This document shows positions 1 through 7,914 of a DNA stretch of 64,000 nucleotides, piece by piece; positions within the stretch are counted from its first letter, which is position 1, and the number at the start of each line of letters is the position of its first letter. The notes beneath the pieces are model-generated. The model was not told the origin of the DNA, searched no databases, and was given only the letters and a program-made list of their open reading frames with translations. This DNA comes from Natronocella acetinitrilica. Its GTDB lineage: Bacteria; Pseudomonadota; Gammaproteobacteria; Nitrococcales; Aquisalimonadaceae. The position numbers and the translations under genes are program-made. The stretch is from NCBI RefSeq assembly GCF_024170285.1, contig NZ_JALJXV010000004.1, positions 1 to 64,000 of the forward strand, given 5' to 3'.

Positions 1-96
1 TGGATGTCCACGGGGTTTCTCCTTCTTGGAATGCCAAGTCCGCAAACTCAGCATCCATCGGAGGGACTCCGTGGACAACCTGTTGAGAGATCACAC

Positions 97-411
97 CTAG
101 CCAAAGAAGCTGGCCCGCAGTCCTGCGATGTATCCGCCCTCAAGGCCAAGGAAGGCAATCAGCACGAGGATGGCCGCCGGTGGCAGCAGGATCGCGGATA
201 CCAGCGACAGCCGCTCCCAGCGCATGTGCATGAAGATGGCGATGATGAGTCCGGCCTTCAGCACCATGAAAAGCAGCACCAGCGACCAGCGCCAGAAACC
301 CTGCAGATCGTTGTAGTCCACTAGGTAGGAGAAAAAGCTCAGCACGAAGAGCCAACCCCAGATCTGCAGGTACAGACGGATGGGGTGTTGTTGTCCGGTG
401 GTGTCCGCCAT
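97..411 (-). CDS. Cytochrome c oxidase subunit IV family protein
   Basis: Small membrane subunit of the caa3-type oxidase, 104 aa. Three hydrophobic segments are visible (about residues 16-35, 40-62 and 70-95), as in prokaryotic subunit IV (COX4_pro) proteins, which stabilise the oxidase core and carry no cofactor. The motif IAIFMHMRWE in the second helix is typical of the family. It is the last gene of the leftward oxidase operon and starts 9 bp after the subunit III stop. No terminator with a T-tract is evident in the 96 bases between its stop and the window edge. The family is recognisable mainly from size, topology and position. Confidence 0.85.
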   Translation of the reverse strand: MADTTGQQHPIRLYLQIWGWLFVLSFFSYLVDYNDLQGFWRWSLVLLFMVLKAGLIIAIFMHMRWERLSLVSAILLPPAAILVLIAFLGLEGGYIAGLRASFFG

Positions 412-420
412 GGCCGCACC

Positions 421-1110
421 TCACAAGAGGTAGAAGAATGCAAAAATGAAGACCCAGACCAGATCGACGAAATGCCAGTACAGCCCGGCGATCTCCACGC
501 CCTCGTAACTGCCGCGACGGTCGAAGTCCCCCTTCAGGACCTTCACGGCGACAATCAGCAGATACAGCACGCCAATGGAGACGTGCAGCCCGTGGAAGCC
601 TGTAATCATGAAAAAGGCGGCGCCGAACTGCGGCGCGCCCATGGGGTTCTCCCAGGGCCGCACGCCCTTGCCGATGAGGTCAGTCCACTCATAGGCCTGC
701 ATTCCGACGAAGCTCATCCCCAGGATTGCCGTGAGCAGCAGAAACAGGGCGGCGATGCGGCGGTTGCGCCGATAACCGAAGTTCACGGCCATGGCCATGG
801 TTCCGCTGCTGGTGATCAGGATGAAGGTCATGATGGCGATGAGCAGCAGGGGGAAGTTGTGACCCATCACGGTCAGCGCGAATACCTCGCTGGTATCGGG
901 CCACGGCTGTGGTGTGGTTAGCCGTACCGCCATGTAGCCCACCAGCAGCAGGCTGAAGACGAAGGTGTCGCTGAGCAGGAAGATCCACATCATGGTCTTC
1001 CCCCAGGAGACCCGGGGGAAAGTCTGACGGTCGCCGGACCAGTCATTGACCAGGCTGCGCCATGGTCCGGAGCCCGGGTCCGTGGGCTGATGAGTCGTCT
1101 GTTCGCTCAT
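421..1110 (-). CDS. coxC: Cytochrome c oxidase subunit III
   Basis: Subunit III of a heme-copper oxidase, 229 aa. It holds several hydrophobic helices and the family motif FMITGFHGLHVSIGVLYLL, followed by YWHFVDLVWVFIFAFFYLL at the C-terminus. It lacks cofactors and supports the stability of subunit I and proton uptake. I chose the ATG at 1110 because it follows GAGGAG and gives the usual N-terminus; a longer reading frame to 1194 would add a non-homologous extension overlapping the upstream gene. The ribosome-binding site lies inside the stop region of the preceding subunit III-like gene, so translation is probably coupled. This is the canonical one of two adjacent subunit III paralogues. 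Confidence 0.93.
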   Translation of the reverse strand: MSEQTTHQPTDPGSGPWRSLVNDWSGDRQTFPRVSWGKTMMWIFLLSDTFVFSLLLVGYMAVRLTTPQPWPDTSEVFALTVMGHNFPLLLIAIMTFILITSSGTMAMAVNFGYRRNRRIAALFLLLTAILGMSFVGMQAYEWTDLIGKGVRPWENPMGAPQFGAAFFMITGFHGLHVSIGVLYLLIVAVKVLKGDFDRRGSYEGVEIAGLYWHFVDLVWVFIFAFFYLL

Positions 1111-1121
1111 GACCGCTCTCC

Positions 1122-1739
1122 TCAGGCGACCAGCAGCAGGACGCCGAATAGCACTAGCCAGACCGCAAGCAGGAAGTGCCAGTAGACGGCACAAAGCCTA
1201 ACCACGAGCCGCGCCTGGTCGGCACGCCCCCGGGCCAGTGCCTGGCGGGCGCGGGTCCAGGCCACGAGGCCGCCGGTCAGGTGCAGGGCGTGGAGGCCGC
1301 TCATCAGGTAGAAGAAACTGTTGGCCGGGTTGGCGGCCAGTACATGACCCTGCTGAACCAGGCTCTGCCAGGCCCAGAGTTGGGAGAGCAGGAACGCGAC
1401 CGCCAACGCCGCTGCCAGCGTCAGCCCCGGGCGCGGGCTCACTGGCACGGCGCTGACAGCGGCCCGTCGCGCCTGCTCGAATCCGAGGCTGCTGCCCGCC
1501 AGCAGCAATGTGCTGAGCCAGAGCTGCCAGGGCATGCTGAGGGCTTGCCAGTCCCCCATGTGCCGGCGCATCACATAGGCGGCAATCACCAGGCCGAACA
1601 TGGACGTGAGCGGTACCAGAAAGAGCAGCAGGCCACGCATCGCCAGTGTCGGGCGATCGGGTGCGCCCCGCCATGTGCCGCGGCCCGTGGATGGTTCGAT
1701 GGTGCCGTGCGTGGCGTCGTGGCGGACCCAGAAGCTCAT
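1122..1739 (-). CDS. Second, divergent heme-copper oxidase subunit III
   Basis: A 205-aa membrane protein, about five helices, related to subunit III but clearly different from the neighbour at 421-1110. It keeps FFYLMSGLHALHLTGGLVAW and a terminal VYWHFLLAVWLVLFG, the two most conserved subunit III segments. It overlaps the end of subunit I by four bases (ATGA), so it is translationally coupled to it. Two successive subunit III genes suggest either that subunit III is split between two polypeptides or that both paralogues join the complex. Its residues 33-205 carry all the family signal; the first 30 residues are hydrophilic. Confidence 0.85.
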   Translation of the reverse strand: MSFWVRHDATHGTIEPSTGRGTWRGAPDRPTLAMRGLLLFLVPLTSMFGLVIAAYVMRRHMGDWQALSMPWQLWLSTLLLAGSSLGFEQARRAAVSAVPVSPRPGLTLAAALAVAFLLSQLWAWQSLVQQGHVLAANPANSFFYLMSGLHALHLTGGLVAWTRARQALARGRADQARLVVRLCAVYWHFLLAVWLVLFGVLLLVA

Positions 1740-3502
1740 GACGGTGCCTCCGATGGCCGACCGTGGTGATCACCTGCCGGTGTGGATTCGGAGTAGGGCT
1801 GATTCTGGGGGATGAAGTCCTGGCGCGCGCCGGGCACGTTGTAGTCGTAGGCCCAACGGTGCACCACCGGCAGGCTTGCCCCCCAGTTGCCATGCTTTGG
1901 CGGCGTATCCGGCGTCTGCCACTCCAGGCTGGTGGCGTTCCAGGGGTTGGGGCCTGCGGCGCGGCCACGAAACGCGCTCCAGCCCAGATTCCAGAGGAAC
2001 AGCAACTGGGCCACGCCCACCAGCAGGGCCATGACGCTAATGAAGGTGTTCAGGTCATGGGCGGACTGGGGAATGAAATCGTAGTCCTCGTAGGCGTAGT
2101 AGCGCCGGGGCATGCCGAGAATGCCCAGGTAGTGCATGGGGAAGTAGATGGCGTAGGTGCCGAGAAAGGTGATCCAGAAATGCAGCCTGCCAAGCCCGTC
2201 ATGCATCATCCGGCCGGTGATCTTTGGGAACCAGTGATAGATCGCACCGAAGATCACCAGGATGGGCGCCACCCCCATCACCATATGGAAGTGGGCCACC
2301 ACGAAATAGGTGTCGGCAAGCGGGATGTCCACCACGACGTTGCCGAGAAAAAGCCCGGTCAGTCCGCCCACCACGAAGGTGATGATGAAGCCGATGGCGA
2401 ACAGCATGGGCACCGTGAGGTGAATGTCGCCCTGCCACAGAGTAAGAACCCAGTTGTAGACCTTGATCGCCGTCGGCACCGCGATGATCAGCGTGGAAAT
2501 GGCGAAAAAGAAGCCGAAGCTCAGGTTCATCCCACTCACGTACATGTGATGGGCCCAGACGAAAAAGCTGAGGAAGCCGATGATCACGATGGCCCAGACC
2601 ATCATGTGGTAGCCGAAGATGTTCTTCCGGGCGTGGGTGCTGATGAGGTCCGACACCAGTCCGAAGGCGGGCAGTGCCACGATATAGACCTCCGGGTGGC
2701 CGAAGAACCAGAACAGGTGCTGGAACAGCAGCGGGCTGCCGCCCTCGTGAGGTAACTGCTGGCCCATGGCGATCACGGCTGGCATGAAGAAGCTGGTGCC
2801 CAGCAGGCTATCCAGAATCATCATCACCGCGGCGACGAAGAGGGCGGGGAAAGCCAGCAACGCCATGATCGAGGCGACGAAGATGCCCCAGACGGTCAAG
2901 GGCATCCGCATCAGGGTCATGCCCTCGGTGCGTGCCTGCAGCACGGTGACCACGTAGTTCAGGCTGCCGGCGGTGGCGGCGACGATGAAGATGGCCAGCG
3001 AGACCAGCATGGTGATGATGCCCCAGCCCGCCCCGGGTGTACCGCCGGTGATGGCCTGGGGCGGGTACAGCGTCCAGCCCGCTCCTGTGGGGCCACCGGG
3101 TACGAAGAAGCTCGCCATCAGCACGATCACCGACAGCAGATAGAACCAGTAGCTCAGCATGTTGAGGTAGGGGAACACCATGTCCCGCGCGCCAATCATC
3201 AGCGGAATCAGGTAGTTGCCAAAACCCCCAAGGAACAGCGCCGTGAGCAGGTAGATCACCATGATCATCCCGTGCAGGGTCATGAACTGGTAGTAGCTGG
3301 AGGCGTCCACCAGGCCCGAGTCGGGGAATCCCAGTTGGATGCGCATGAGCCCGGACAGCACCAGTGCCACCAGCCCCACGGCGATGGCGGTCACCGAGTA
3401 CTGGATGGCGATGACCTTGTGGTCCTGGCTCCAGATGTAGCGGCGGACGAATCCCTGGGGTTCATCGTGGGCGTGGGCATGATCGGAAGCGACGGTTGCC
3501 AT
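1736..3502 (-). CDS. coxA: Cytochrome c oxidase subunit I (A1-type, caa3)
   Basis: Catalytic subunit, 588 aa, reducing O2 to water with proton pumping. Visible ligands are H77 and H406 (low-spin heme), H404 (high-spin heme), H269 with H318 and H319 (CuB), and Y273 in GHPEVY, which forms the His-Tyr crosslink. E271 in the same motif marks the A1 class. D107 (GARDM) heads the D-channel, and T344 with K347 (PTAIK) mark the K-channel. The protein ends in a polar tail of about 60 residues. It lies 12 bp downstream of subunit II and overlaps the next gene. A His-rich N-terminus (HAHAHDE) is present. Function is well supported. Confidence 0.97.
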   Translation of the reverse strand: MATVASDHAHAHDEPQGFVRRYIWSQDHKVIAIQYSVTAIAVGLVALVLSGLMRIQLGFPDSGLVDASSYYQFMTLHGMIMVIYLLTALFLGGFGNYLIPLMIGARDMVFPYLNMLSYWFYLLSVIVLMASFFVPGGPTGAGWTLYPPQAITGGTPGAGWGIITMLVSLAIFIVAATAGSLNYVVTVLQARTEGMTLMRMPLTVWGIFVASIMALLAFPALFVAAVMMILDSLLGTSFFMPAVIAMGQQLPHEGGSPLLFQHLFWFFGHPEVYIVALPAFGLVSDLISTHARKNIFGYHMMVWAIVIIGFLSFFVWAHHMYVSGMNLSFGFFFAISTLIIAVPTAIKVYNWVLTLWQGDIHLTVPMLFAIGFIITFVVGGLTGLFLGNVVVDIPLADTYFVVAHFHMVMGVAPILVIFGAIYHWFPKITGRMMHDGLGRLHFWITFLGTYAIYFPMHYLGILGMPRRYYAYEDYDFIPQSAHDLNTFISVMALLVGVAQLLFLWNLGWSAFRGRAAGPNPWNATSLEWQTPDTPPKHGNWGASLPVVHRWAYDYNVPGARQDFIPQNQPYSESTPAGDHHGRPSEAPS

Positions 3503-3514
3503 GACCTGTCTCCC

Positions 3515-4660
3515 TCAGTCCGCGTCATCGGGGGCGGGTTGGGCGTCTGCCGACTCCCCGCTGTCGGCAAGGCTCTGGATGTAAGCCACCAGGGCGTCCA
3601 TCACGTCGTCCTCGAAGTCATAGGCGGGCATGGCCGGCGGATAACCCTTGGTCAGTTCCGCCCGCGGATCGGTGATGGAGCGGCGCAGGTAGGCGTCGTC
3701 CGCCGTCACCACGCTGTCGTCCGCCAGCGTGACCTCGCTGCCGTAGAGGTTGAGCCAGGTAGGGCCAACTCGCCGGCTGCCATCAACGCTGTGGCAGGCA
3801 AGGCAGCCCTGCTGCTCGGCAATGCCGCGACCCCGGGCGACTTCCGGGTCTTCCACGCGGGCGTCCAGCGCCGCAAGCATCACGCCGAAGCTGTCCTGCT
3901 GCGCCAGCCAGGTGTCGAAGGCATCGGGCTCCAGCACCTGCACGCTGCCGCGCATGTTGAAATGCCCGACACCGCAGTGCTGTGCGCAGATCATCTCGAA
4001 CTCGCCGGCGCGGGTCGGTGTGAACCAGAATTGCGTGACCATGCCCGGCACCATGTCCATCTTGGCGCGGAACTGCGGCACGAAGACGTTGTGCAGCACA
4101 TCCTTGGAGCGCATGACGACGCGCACTGGCCGATCCACCGGCAGTCGCAGCGGGCCGTCCACCACCACCACGTCATCCTGGCCGGCGGGGTCATCCGGAT
4201 CCAGCCCCAGGGGGTTGTCGCTGGACATGCGCCGCACATCGGCGGCACCGAGTTCACCGTCGGGACCGGGGTAGCGATAGGAGAAACGCCACTGCTCACC
4301 CACCACTTCCACAGTCATGGCGTTGTCCGGGGTGCGGATGAAGTCGTAATACACCACCAGCCCGGGGGCAAGCAGCGCCATGATGCCGACGGAGGTGATA
4401 CCGAGCAGCCACCATTCGAGACGCCGGTTGTCCGGGGAGAAACGGGCCCGATGGCCGGGTCGATGGCGATAGCGAAAGATGGCCAGTACCAGGAACAGGC
4501 TGACCGCCACAAACACGATGCCGGTCACGGCGAAGGAGACCTGCAGCATGGCGTCCATGGATGACCAGTTCGACGCCAGCTCCGTGAGCGTCCACGGGTT
4601 GACGAAGTGGAACACCACCGAGGCGATGACAATGATCAGCAGGACGATCGCAACAGCCAT
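3515..4660 (-). CDS. coxB: Cytochrome c oxidase subunit II with C-terminal cytochrome c domain
   Basis: Electron-entry subunit, 381 aa. The N-terminus holds hydrophobic helices near residues 2-20, 40-62 and 84-105, then the periplasmic cupredoxin domain. CuA ligands are visible: H190, C225, Q227, C229, H233 and M236 (CAQHCGVGHFNM; the usual Glu is Gln here). A fused cytochrome c domain follows, with CLACH at 286-290 and a candidate axial Met in MPAYDF, which makes the enzyme caa3-type. The tail is acidic. It is the first gene of the oxidase operon proper and lies 22 bp after the small membrane protein gene. The start has a G-rich ribosome-binding site. Confidence 0.96.
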   Translation of the reverse strand: MAVAIVLLIIVIASVVFHFVNPWTLTELASNWSSMDAMLQVSFAVTGIVFVAVSLFLVLAIFRYRHRPGHRARFSPDNRRLEWWLLGITSVGIMALLAPGLVVYYDFIRTPDNAMTVEVVGEQWRFSYRYPGPDGELGAADVRRMSSDNPLGLDPDDPAGQDDVVVVDGPLRLPVDRPVRVVMRSKDVLHNVFVPQFRAKMDMVPGMVTQFWFTPTRAGEFEMICAQHCGVGHFNMRGSVQVLEPDAFDTWLAQQDSFGVMLAALDARVEDPEVARGRGIAEQQGCLACHSVDGSRRVGPTWLNLYGSEVTLADDSVVTADDAYLRRSITDPRAELTKGYPPAMPAYDFEDDVMDALVAYIQSLADSGESADAQPAPDDAD

Positions 4661-4682
4661 GATCCCCCCCCGGCCGTTCCGG

Positions 4683-5252
4683 CTACGGAAACGTGTCGGC
4701 GAAAAACCGTCGTAACCGGTGCTGGGAGAACACCAGCCAGCGTGGCGCGCCGGGAGCCGTCCCCGCCGATTGTGCTGTCGGGTGGTTTTTCGCCAGTTTG
4801 TTCACGATTTTTTCCTGCCCCGGCTCGATATCCACGAAGAACACATGCTTCCCGTCCCGCAGTGCGCGCTCGAACCGCTGGAACTGGGAGTTTGGGGTAT
4901 CGATACCCCGCAGACCGCCTTCCCAGGTGACGAAACCGAGCACGATGATTGCGAGAAAGATGAACGGCATCCAGCCTGCGGGGCTGTCAGTCCAGCCGGC
5001 AAAATAAGCCACCAGCAACACGAGTACGGCAAGGCAGGCACCGGCCGCGGCGCAGATCAGCGTGGAGTGCAGTACGTCGCGCTTCATGAAGTCGGTGACC
5101 GTATGCAGATGGTGATGGAAGTCTGCGCCGGTGTCGTCCAACGTAAGTACATGGATTTGCGGTGTGACGATGCCGGCGTTCTCGAGGTCTTCCTCGAAAC
5201 GCTCCAGATCGTCGAGATCATTGCTGATGAAGAAATAACGCTTGAGCCTCAT
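4683..5252 (-). CDS. Two-helix membrane protein of unknown function, upstream of coxB
   Basis: I do not recognise a characterised family. The 189-aa product has a soluble N-terminal part (about residues 1-60, with a His cluster FHHHLHTV), two adjacent transmembrane helices (about 65-88 and 95-113), and a soluble C-terminal part. That last part includes GGLRGIDTPNSQFQRFERAL and FFVDIEPGQEKIV, reminiscent of a small ligand or stress-type fold. The ATG at 5252 is chosen because GGGAGA precedes it; the open frame extends to 5621 but that region does not look coding. It probably begins the transcript that includes the oxidase genes, so a role in oxidase assembly or membrane stress is possible but unproven. 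Confidence 0.75.
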   Translation of the reverse strand: MRLKRYFFISNDLDDLERFEEDLENAGIVTPQIHVLTLDDTGADFHHHLHTVTDFMKRDVLHSTLICAAAGACLAVLVLLVAYFAGWTDSPAGWMPFIFLAIIVLGFVTWEGGLRGIDTPNSQFQRFERALRDGKHVFFVDIEPGQEKIVNKLAKNHPTAQSAGTAPGAPRWLVFSQHRLRRFFADTFP

Positions 5253-5705
5253 GACCACGTCTCCCGAAGATCGGTGTCCCGACCAGGCCGTAGGGCAGGC
5301 ATAGGCTTGTGACCCGCTGGTGTGGTCGGGAGCGAGGAAGCGACAGGCGCAGGAACGGGTTTGGGTGTGATGCCGCAAAAAGCCTTCCCGGAAGCGTGCC
5401 GCCGGTGTCGGCGCGCAGGGTCGGCGTAGCAGGACGGCAGACACATCGTAATGTGCCTCATGATCCACCTTCCTTCCCGTGTGCAGCATCGAGCACGGGA
5501 ACACCCTGAGAATAGTCGCTCTCTGAATGATCGACCACTCATGCCTTGACGTTACCCCCGCCAGGCGCGGTGGTTGCCTCGGCCTGACACCACGATCGGA
5601 TAGGCGCATGGAAGTGCCCACTGCCGTTCTGTTCGGGTTATTCTGTGTACTCCTCGCCGGGGCCCGTAACGCCCCGCCGCAACGGACTGTGAACGGGAGG
5701 TGCCC
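5253..5705. other. 453-bp intergenic region between divergent genes
   Basis: This gap separates the leftward membrane protein/oxidase operon from the rightward lipoprotein gene, so it must hold both promoters. I could not identify convincing -35/-10 pairs. A perfect 6-bp dyad, CCCGTG (5476-5481) and CACGGG (5494-5499) with a 12-base spacer, is the only symmetric element I noted. Several open frames cross the region, but none has a ribosome-binding site with recognisable protein features. Confidence 0.5.
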
Positions 5706-6470
5706 ATGCTCGCCAGTCGTCTGTTTGTTTTACCCTTGCTTCTATCACTTGCGGCCTGCGCTGCCAGTGGTGATCCGGAACCCGGATCGAGCGCGCCGTC
5801 AGCCGACCCCATTGGTACCGAAACCCGCGGTGCCGAAACCATTCTCCGCGCCACCGGCAATGAGCCGTTCTGGCAGCTGCAGATCGATGCCGACAGCCTG
5901 CGCTTCGACATGCTGGGCGGTGATGTCGATCTGGAAGTGACAACGCCGCAACCATCAGCGGTGGGAGGAGGCCTGAACTGGCGCGTCAGCGAGGGTGGTT
6001 CCACTCTGAGTGCGACACTCCTGGAGCGTCTCTGCAAGGACACCATGACCGGCATGCCACACCCCCAGACAGTGGTCGTGTTTCTTGACGGAGAGTATCT
6101 GCAGGGCTGCGGGGGTGAACCTGCCAGCCTCCTCGCCGGTGGCGAATGGGTTGTCGAGCGGCTGAACGTCAACACGCTGCGCGGGGAAGAGCGGCCGACG
6201 CTGCGGTTCGACATCGACGAACAGCGATTGACGGGGTCCACGGCCTGCAACCGTTACATGGCGTCGTACACCTTGACCCGCGAGGGCCTGAGCGTTGGCC
6301 ATGCGGCATCCACCAGGCGTGCGTGTGAGCAGACGGTCATGGAACTGGAGCAGGAATTCCTTGAATTGCTGGCCGGGGTTTACCGTTTCAGCATGGATAA
6401 CGAACTGCGCCTGTACCTCCATGCGCCCGGCGATCAGTACCTGATCGCGCGACAGCAGGATACGGATTGA
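5706..6470 (+). CDS. Lipoprotein with COG3650-like and META (HslJ-like) domains
   Basis: A 254-aa lipoprotein. The start at ATG 5706 follows GGGAGG with 5-base spacing; the in-frame GTG at 5700 overlaps that site and is unlikely. The N-terminus is a lipoprotein signal ending in LSLAAC, with Cys18 as lipidation site and Ala at +2, consistent with outer-membrane sorting. Residues about 45-130 contain GNEPFWQLQID, characteristic of COG3650 proteins, and a pair of cysteines. The second half (about 145-245) resembles a META/HslJ domain, including LTGSTACNRYMASYTL. HslJ-like domains are linked to heat and novobiocin resistance, but the biochemical role is unknown. It is apparently monocistronic. 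Confidence 0.85.
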   Translation: MLASRLFVLPLLLSLAACAASGDPEPGSSAPSADPIGTETRGAETILRATGNEPFWQLQIDADSLRFDMLGGDVDLEVTTPQPSAVGGGLNWRVSEGGSTLSATLLERLCKDTMTGMPHPQTVVVFLDGEYLQGCGGEPASLLAGGEWVVERLNVNTLRGEERPTLRFDIDEQRLTGSTACNRYMASYTLTREGLSVGHAASTRRACEQTVMELEQEFLELLAGVYRFSMDNELRLYLHAPGDQYLIARQQDTD

Positions 6471-6582
6471 TTCTGGCTCCAGGGAGATATAGCTCTTCAG
6501 TCTAGGCCGTCTGGTGGATAGCCGGCATACCCCCGCTTTTCCTAACCTCATGATCTGGAACCAGACCTATGAGGATAGAGCC

Positions 6583-7383
6583 ATGTCGATCGAGTCAGCG
6601 CAGCATGCGGGTTGCGCCCCCGTGCCGAGGCATACCGGGCCGGGTTGCGGTGTACCATTGGAGAACGCCTTCGGCAAACTGGCCAAGGCCCTTGCAGCCC
6701 AGTATTCGGCCCAGGCCGAAGCCTGTGCGCCGGAGCCGGCGTCCTGCGGCCCGCAAATCCCCGCCCATGTGGACGTCGATGTCAGCTATGCCGCGCAATT
6801 CGGTCTGACAGCCGAGTACCACGACGGCAACGAGTGGGTGGAACTCAGCAGTAAAGGCCATGGCGAGGGCAAGCCGCCGACGACAAAACAGATCGAGATT
6901 CCACAGCATCTGCGCGAGTCCGGTGACGTCGAGGCGGTTCAGAACTGGCTCGATGAGCTGCAGATCCGTGTCCATGTGGACAGCAACGGCAATGGTGATA
7001 CCAATTTCACCATCGAACCGGGTTCTGATCGCCAGCGGGAGACGATGCTGGATGACGGCACCCGCGTCATTGAGCATGAGGACTGGAAGGATTGGGACTG
7101 GAACGATGTGGTGGTGAAGATTCCCTCTGCCGAAACGCTGCTCGGCGCAGAGGGTAGCGACACCCCCGTTACCGACAAGCCAGCGCCTGCCGACCAGGAC
7201 CACATGCAGTCCATGGCCATGATGGGCATGGCCCTGGGGTTGATCGGCATGGCGCAGTCCATGGTCTCCCAGTCTCTGTTGCAGGATAACGACAGCGGTC
7301 TGGGCGGGATGAATCAGATGCTGTCGTCCATGAGCATGCTGATGATGGCGTCGTCCATGATGAGCCTGTTCGGCAGAGATTGA
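6583..7383 (+). CDS. Unrecognised protein with methionine-rich C-terminus
   Basis: Predicted 266 aa from ATG 6583 (preceded by GAGGAT); the frame is open from 6514 but the extra residues lack a start signal. I do not recognise the family. Residues 1-60 contain five to six cysteines and a short helix, the middle is acidic and polar (GHGEGKPPTTKQIEIP, EHEDWKDWDWNDVVVKI), and the final 59 residues include 15 methionines within Ser, Leu and Gly. That tail could be a hydrophobic helical hairpin or a soft-metal-binding segment. There is no signal peptide or clear N-terminal membrane anchor. It precedes the phasin gene in the same direction but is separated by a hairpin and a long palindrome. Confidence 0.7.
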   Translation: MSIESAQHAGCAPVPRHTGPGCGVPLENAFGKLAKALAAQYSAQAEACAPEPASCGPQIPAHVDVDVSYAAQFGLTAEYHDGNEWVELSSKGHGEGKPPTTKQIEIPQHLRESGDVEAVQNWLDELQIRVHVDSNGNGDTNFTIEPGSDRQRETMLDDGTRVIEHEDWKDWDWNDVVVKIPSAETLLGAEGSDTPVTDKPAPADQDHMQSMAMMGMALGLIGMAQSMVSQSLLQDNDSGLGGMNQMLSSMSMLMMASSMMSLFGRD

Positions 7384-7392
7384 TCTGACTGA

Positions 7393-7414
7393 TGCCGCCG
7401 GGGAACCGGCGGCA
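7393..7414 (+). terminator. GC-rich hairpin after the methionine-rich protein gene
   Basis: TGCCGCCGG (7393-7401) pairs with CCGGCGGCA (7406-7414) around a GGAA loop, nine base pairs, beginning 9 bases after the stop codon. Only a weak T-run follows, so it may be an inefficient intrinsic terminator or an mRNA 3-prime stabiliser. Confidence 0.5.
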
Positions 7415-7436
7415 GACGCTTCCTGGACTGTGACAT

Positions 7437-7471
7437 CCATAACGTATGTTGCGCCGCAACATACGTTATGG
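7437..7471. repeat. Perfect 17-bp inverted repeat (35-bp palindrome) upstream of phasin
   Basis: CCATAACGTATGTTGCG (7437-7453) is followed by a single C and then its exact reverse complement (7455-7471). It lies 54 bp before the phasin start codon. There is no T-tract on either side, so a transcription terminator is unlikely, while length and symmetry fit a binding site for a dimeric or tetrameric repressor. Phasin genes are commonly controlled by the granule-binding repressor PhaR, so a PhaR-like or TetR-like operator is the natural guess; that is inference from position alone. Confidence 0.75.
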
Positions 7472-7525
7472 TACGTTTACTCCAACCGTGGAAAGCTTCC
7501 ACGCATGCCCTCCGGAGCGTCGACC

Positions 7526-7897
7526 ATGCCTACCTCGAACGATTCGAATATCGACCCGAGCGCCCAGTTTGATCGGCTGCTGTTCGGGCCGGTCCGTGCT
7601 CTCGCCGGGCTCTCCCTGGTCTACTCCGAGCTGCTTCTGCAATCGCAGGTCGATGCTGCCCGGGCCTGCAGTGAGATCAGCATTCGCCACCTGCGTGGCG
7701 CGCTGGAGATTCGCTCGCGGGACGATCTGCGCGCTTTTCTCGACGGTCATGTGGATCTGGCCAATTCAGTCCGTGCCCAGGCGGTGGACGAGGCGGAAAA
7801 TCTGCAGAGGCTCCATGAACTTTACGCGGAGCAACTGCGCAAGCTGACAGATGTCAGCGTCACGCAGTGGCGGCAGGCGATCGAACGGGTCGCCTGA
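7526..7897 (+). CDS. Phasin family protein
   Basis: A short helical protein of 123 aa resembling phasins that coat polyhydroxyalkanoate granules. The body is almost wholly alpha-helical and amphipathic, with FDRLLFGPVRALAGLSLVYSELLLQSQVD followed by further helices, lacks cysteine-rich or catalytic motifs apart from one Cys, and has the usual phasin size. I chose ATG 7526, preceded by GGAG; ATG 7505 is an alternative, and the longest frame (GTG 7430) would translate through the palindrome and is unlikely. It converges on the outer-membrane protein gene, with stop codons 17 bp apart. No PHA synthase gene is in the window, so the granule link cannot be verified here. Confidence 0.7.
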   Translation: MPTSNDSNIDPSAQFDRLLFGPVRALAGLSLVYSELLLQSQVDAARACSEISIRHLRGALEIRSRDDLRAFLDGHVDLANSVRAQAVDEAENLQRLHELYAEQLRKLTDVSVTQWRQAIERVA

Positions 7898-7914
7898 CCA
7901 GCGACACCGCCCCT

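Noticed and set aside
1-96. GTCCACGG/CCGTGGAC inverted octamers (6-13 and 69-76) after coxIV
   Set aside because: The 55-base spacer is too long for a terminator stem, and the window ends before context can be judged.
5253-5702. N-terminal extension of the membrane protein frame to 5621 and rightward frame 5527-5940
   Set aside because: Neither has a ribosome-binding site or protein-like composition; GGGAGA before 5252 and GGGAGG before 5706 mark better starts.
6554-6565. TCTGG-AA-CCAGA dyad before the methionine-rich protein gene
   Set aside because: Only 5-bp arms, 18 bases before the start codon; too short to separate from chance.
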